Shown one piece after another: positions 60,145 to 64,000 of a stretch of DNA of 64,000 nucleotides (position 1 is the stretch's first letter; each line of letters starts with the position of its first letter). The stretch spans positions 868,001 to 932,000 of the forward strand of contig JABRWF010000004.1 of the NCBI GenBank assembly GCA_018343915.1, read 5' to 3'. The position numbers and the translations under genes are program-made. The notes beneath the pieces were generated by a model. It saw nothing but the letters and a program-made list of their open reading frames with translations, did no database searches and had not been told where the DNA came from. This DNA comes from Agroathelia rolfsii. Lineage: Eukaryota; Basidiomycota; Agaricomycetes; Amylocorticiales; Amylocorticiaceae.

Positions 60145-61376
60145 TTAGGCTTTAGAGGGCTTGGGCTCCTTGCCTGGGATGAAGAGCCAGTATAGAGAGA
60201 TGAGGAACCTGATGCCTGTACCAACACCAAGCATCCCCGCAGACCCAACGGCATCAATGATCGTACGGCCAATGAAGCCACCCAGGAAGAGCACGAAGGC
60301 GGCGATGATTTTATGATCCCTGCTCATCACCCTGCGGCGAATTTTAAACAGGTCGGGCTCAGCAAAGAGCTCGCACCAAACGGTTGTCTATAATAAGTAA
60401 AAGCAGGTAATTAGCAATCCGGTCATGACCTGCCAGTCACGTGCGCAAATATAAAGAAACTCACCAAGACGACTAAAAGACGAGGAAGAGAAAGAAGAAG
60501 AGCGAGGTCAACAACATGTTTAGGAGTGGAGCCTGGGGACTCGAGTGCTTACCGGTTGTCGCAAATTGGGTGTTCACCCTCTTGCCCATAATTCCTTGTA
60601 AACCCAAACTAGCACTGAGGAATGCAATGACGAGATATGTCAACGGTGTTGTCCAGGCTGGATCAAGTCTAGAATCGGTAACGCTTGGAGCCCCGCTCTT
60701 CCAGAGGGCGATGGCAGCTGCCATGGTGAAGAGGGTCTGGATCATAGTGCCGAGGAAGAGCCATAGTCGTGTCTTAGGGCCAATCCTATCACCCAGGCGG
60801 CCTATGAATGCTCCAATCCAGAAGGTGGTGAGCGAAACCAACGCTTGTCTGTCAGCAAGGTGGAAGGTGTGGTCCTGTTGGGCGCGCGGCCCCTGGAAGA
60901 GGCGTGCAAGAGCCAGGGAGAGCTATAGAGAAATGACGTAACACATCAGTAACCTAGTCCACAATAGGCATTCTTCTTCGAATTCACAACTTACTTGGAC
61001 AGTATTACCGGTTTGGAAGCCTGGCCACACAAAGATGGCAGAGAAGATCACCGAGTCACTATCCACTCAGGTCTGTCAGCTAAACCCCGCACTACCGGTT
61101 CAAGGTGTGATAGGGGAGAAGGGGCACTCACACAAATCCAGTCATAAAACAGTACATTGCCAGCGGCGTTGACGACTTCAAGGGATCTACATCCGTCGTA
61201 AGGTATTTCCAAAGCGATTGATGCTTGGCAGGTCTATGGTGTTTGATGTCCAGGCCTTTTTCACGGAAATCATAATCCCGCTCAACGGGAGTCGCCTGGC
61301 CGCTGTCGCCGATGTCGTCGTTAATGAGCTCGGCAGGGGGAGATCCTCCGGTACCGTCAACAGCGTATTCAGCCAT
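60145..61376 (-). CDS. DUF1275 (YoaK-like) membrane protein
   Basis: Five exons (61376-61132, 61058-60995, 60922-60553, 60472-60465, 60387-60145) give 309 residues. After an acidic soluble N-terminus (about 60 residues) come about six hydrophobic helices: LAMYCFMTGFVDSVIFSAIF, VSLTTFWIGAFIGRLGDR, LWLFLGTMIQTLFTMAAAIA, LTYLVIAFLSASLGLQGIMG, IIAAFVLFLGGFIGRTIIDA and IRFLISLYWLFIP. The GFQTGNTVQL block and the helix order match the DUF1275/YoaK family, found in bacteria and fungi, whose transport or signalling role is unknown. The fourth exon is an 8-nt micro-exon needed for the frame (T-T-V-V-L-T-T). Confidence 0.87.
60465..60472 (-). other. 8-nt micro-exon of the DUF1275 gene
   Basis: TCGTCTTG between a TTTTAG acceptor and a GTGAGT donor. 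Adding it joins the exons ending ...GCGACAACCG and starting ACAACCGTTTGG in frame. Confidence 0.75.
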
Positions 61377-61639
61377 ATCTTACAGTATTCGTAGGATGAA
61401 GGAGGAGAGGGAGAGGGCACGTCCGCTGGGCGATGTGGTTAGAACCGATGCCCCTTTTAAAGATAGTCAATTGCATCAGAGGGCGGGTGGACTTAGTGGC
61501 TACCACTCAGCAACATCTAAAGATAGAGCCCCAACAGTTTCGCAGCTAATCTTATGCACAAATATTCAGATACATGCAAAATGCGGAGATAATAAGTACA
61601 CGACGGCAAAAAGAACGCGTATGAGAAAAAAAAGAAGGT

Positions 61640-62902
61640 CTAACGCCCATCTGGCCTGGGTTCTTCATACATACTCAAATCAGCACCACTCGACTGACGC
61701 ACATTGCCAAGAGAATCCACTTACGAGACCATTGCACGCTTAGGATCAGGTTATCATACCCCTTGCCATTCAACTTCTGCATCGCCCTCTCCGCATTCGC
61801 ACGGTCTTCAAAGCTGACGAAAGCAAAGCCTTTTCCAATGCCCGTCTCGCGATCACGACCAACGTACACCCTCGCCACTCGTCCAAAGGCACCGAATAAC
61901 TCACGCAGATCGTTTTCTTCCGTATCTTCTGAAACATTTGTAACCCGCAAAGTGGGCAAATCGTCGCGGGAAGTTCCACCGGGACGAGACATGGCTTCTC
62001 CCGGGCCCCTGGCACCTGCCCGCATCGAGGGTGGAACGTACTTGCCTCCACCGCTTGGGGCCGCTGGTGCGGCTTCTGGGGTATCATCCTCACCTCCACC
62101 AAATCCTGTGTCTGATATACCGTAATAATAAGTTTCCTGAGTGGGGAGAAATGAAAGCCGTCACAAGGAATGTCACCTGGATCTTCTAGACCTGCAAGTG
62201 TCTCCTTGTAGGGACATTTTGCCGTAAAGTGGGAACCCTTGCAGAGACGACAGACGACTTTTCCTGCACCAGCCTTGGCCAGCGTGTCTTTGATGTTTTG
62301 TTCAGGTGTCTGCTCTGTCTCTGTTGACTATGCATGACAGCCGATGGAAATCAGATCGGAGGTATGGTAGAAGTAGATTGAATGATGCGCTTTTACCTTG
62401 TTGCCTGCTGTTAGTTTCAATACAACGTTTTCTGCAACAGTTGTCGTGGCACGATCGGGGCCTGCCTTGTTGCCCTTTTCCTGACCAAACTTAGCCCATT
62501 TTTTCCTCTCGGCAACCGCGTGTTCGACAACAGCCTTTTGAAGCGTGCGTTTAGTTCTCCGTGTGATCTGAAAGACATGCCTCAGCTCCTCTAATATGAT
62601 AACACATTCGGCATTCGTAAGCTGGTCACCTTGACCCGTTTGCCTTCATCGTTTATGCTGTATTCGACAGTAGTACGAATACCATTTTCATCTACAGAAT
62701 CCTCGATCTTGACTGGGGCGTCTAGTAGCACGCAAGAACAAAAAAAAATCAGAGATGATCTCCGTAGTCTCGATTTCAGTCATCTATCATAGCTAACCAA
62801 GCTCGTCAACATCGTCTGCCCAAGAAGTCTTGTTTGTACTATATGTGCATTAGACTAAGGAAAAAAGTTATCGTTGAAGAGCGCATACGTTGCAGCAGGC
62901 AT
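61640..62902 (-). CDS. TIF35: Translation initiation factor eIF3 subunit G
   Basis: An RNA-binding subunit of the eIF3 complex. It starts at 62902 with a 14-nt first exon (MPAA plus two bases), then 62838-62798 and further exons; the last is 61662-61640. Recognition: TSWADDVDELDAPVKIED and TTVEYSINDEGKRVKITRRT in the N-terminal eIF3g domain; CRLCKGSHFTAKCPYKET, the CCHC-type zinc knuckle; and the C-terminal RRM with LRVTNVSEDTEENDLRELFG (RNP2), RDRETGIGKGFAFVSFED (RNP1) and LNGKGYDNLILSVQWSQPRP. The terminal residues QPRPDGR come from a separate small exon. The linker between zinc knuckle and RRM is Gly/Pro-rich (GGGKYVPPSMR). Confidence 0.95.
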
Positions 62903-63233
62903 TTTTTGTAATCAAGGTTCCAGTCCGAGAGTAGAGTGGTAGCACAGCCACAGTACATTATACTTCCAAAAAAAAATTAATTCAGCGTTATTATAAAATC
63001 GTCAAGTTTGGACCCAATTTAACCAAATCTCTTGGCAAATATCACACTCCAACTCAGACAGTGGATGAGTACCACACCAGTCTCATCATCCCGATTTCAC
63101 CCAACCTCGCACATGATATTGCATGTATGATGCTACAAAATAAAACACGCTCCATCTTAAATCACGGGTATTATACACGACATGTTAGCGGTCCGGGTTA
63201 TAATCAATACAATCACCTGCCACTGTTGTGCTT
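62903..63233. other. Tandem intergenic region, nothing recognised
   Basis: eIF3g promoter side and 3' end of the third reductase; no coding signal. Confidence 0.55.
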
Positions 63234-64000
63234 TCATGTGAACAACCCTTTCGATTTCCAATACTTCACCCAAGCAGTGACGTCTGTTTCTCCGATTTCC
63301 GGAAGTCCTGCGAATGTCTTGCTGAGCCGTTGCATCTTATCGGTTGAAAATGAGATGCCTGCGCTCTCGGCATTGGTGTCCCTTTCGCCTTCGACAAAGG
63401 AGCGGAAAAAGCTGATGATTTTGATAGCAGGCTGACACAAACCCAAAAGGAGTAAGGAAGAGAACATTATATCATAATGATGAGAGACGGTCCTTACAAT
63501 GTTCCTTAGTGTATTGGCGTCCGTTTTCCGGGAGGCCGCCTCTAATTTTGAGAACCATTCGGAGAACGGAATGATGGTCATTTCCGTCTCTCCGATGGAT
63601 CCCGTATTCAAAAGTGCTTGGCGCACATCGGCGAAAATTTTCATCCACGCCACAGGCTTTGGATGAATGACATTGAGCGTGAGTGGTGGCCGGTCTTGGC
63701 TAAACATAACGTCCGTGATGCAATTGCTGACGGCGGTTACAGGCAACCACGATATCTTCCCCGCTGAGCTAGGTAGGGAGCCAAATGTAAGAGATGATTT
63801 CACCATGATCGGCACCCAGTCTGTTATAGCCCATGCGCCACCGGGTGCGGAACCGGTGATCTGGCCTATACGGAAGGATGTTGCTTGCAAGCCACTGTTT
63901 GCAAGAATCTGGAAATATGTTCAGTAACAAACGTTCATGTGTCTTTATGGGAATGACTCACGTGCTCACAAACGTACTTGCTCTCTCCATATCCACCACC
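63234..64000 (-). CDS. A-T-R NRPS-like reductase, 3' part (truncated by window edge)
   Basis: The C-terminal reductase portion of a third paralogue, entering from the right edge. Visible exons encode the GGGYGESKYVCEH end of the catalytic block (about 64000-63963), then LQATSFRIGQITGSAPGGAW, SWLPVTAVSNCITDVMFSQD, LNVIHPKPVAWMKIFADV and IIPFSEWFSKLEAASRKTD (about 63910-63500). The last exon is PAIKIISFFRSFVEGE to a terminal WVKYWKSKGLFT (from about 63435). Intron positions match the other two copies. No lesion is visible in this part. It is clearly diverged from both other copies, so it is not a recent duplicate. Confidence 0.88.

Overview
The window looks like nuclear DNA of a filamentous basidiomycete, probably an Agaricomycete. 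The genes are split by many 45-80 nt GT-AG introns, some exons are only a few bases long, and the families present fit this group: DUF6533 seven-helix proteins, adenylation-thiolation-reductase (A-T-R) NRPS-like enzymes, an RBR ligase and CmcJ-like proteins. I would not name an order or species. All gene models were built by hand from splice sites, reading phase and remembered family motifs; no database search was run. Exon coordinates should be good to a few bases where phases close.

Layout. 0-6 kb: a truncated minus-strand gene, a purine-rich divergent spacer, a conserved acidic protein of unknown function and an RBR E3 ubiquitin ligase. 6-12 kb: COP9 signalosome subunit 5 and a complete A-T-R reductase, both on minus. 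13-21 kb: glucose-6-phosphate isomerase, a four-helix membrane protein, COP9 signalosome subunit 3 and a WrbA-type quinone reductase. 21-25 kb: a CmcJ/GA4-desaturase-like protein and a secreted metallophosphoesterase. 25-30 kb: an intact DUF6533 membrane protein followed by a decayed relative. 30-41 kb: ribosomal protein eL20, an OXLD1-like mitochondrial protein, a MPPED-like phosphoesterase, a nucleotidyltransferase-like protein with an acylation motif, a conserved unknown and a BCAS3-type WD40 protein. 42-46 kb: a plus-strand A-T-R reductase pseudogene. 46-52 kb: TRM44 tRNA methyltransferase, an F-box protein and a 94-residue Cys-rich protein. 52-59 kb: a secreted carboxylesterase, a secreted protein with a duplicated Cys module and an O-fucosyltransferase-like membrane protein. 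59-64 kb: FKBP12, a DUF1275 membrane protein, eIF3g and the 3' part of a third A-T-R reductase.

Most of the window is housekeeping. CSN5 (the deneddylase), CSN3, an RBR ligase and an F-box protein all belong to ubiquitin/NEDD8 biology, but nothing shows they are coordinated. The accessory signal is the A-T-R family: one intact copy, one broken inverted copy 30 kb away and one copy running off the right edge. The DUF6533 pair, one intact and one decayed, shows the same birth-and-decay pattern.

The most unusual features are in gene structure: GC-AG introns in the A-T-R gene (shared by its pseudogene) and in CSN5, 8-nt micro-exons in two membrane-protein genes, a possible 2-nt exon, and an FKBP12 gene whose first coding exon is only the ATG. 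I found no transposon with intact ends, CRISPR array, rRNA or convincing tRNA gene.
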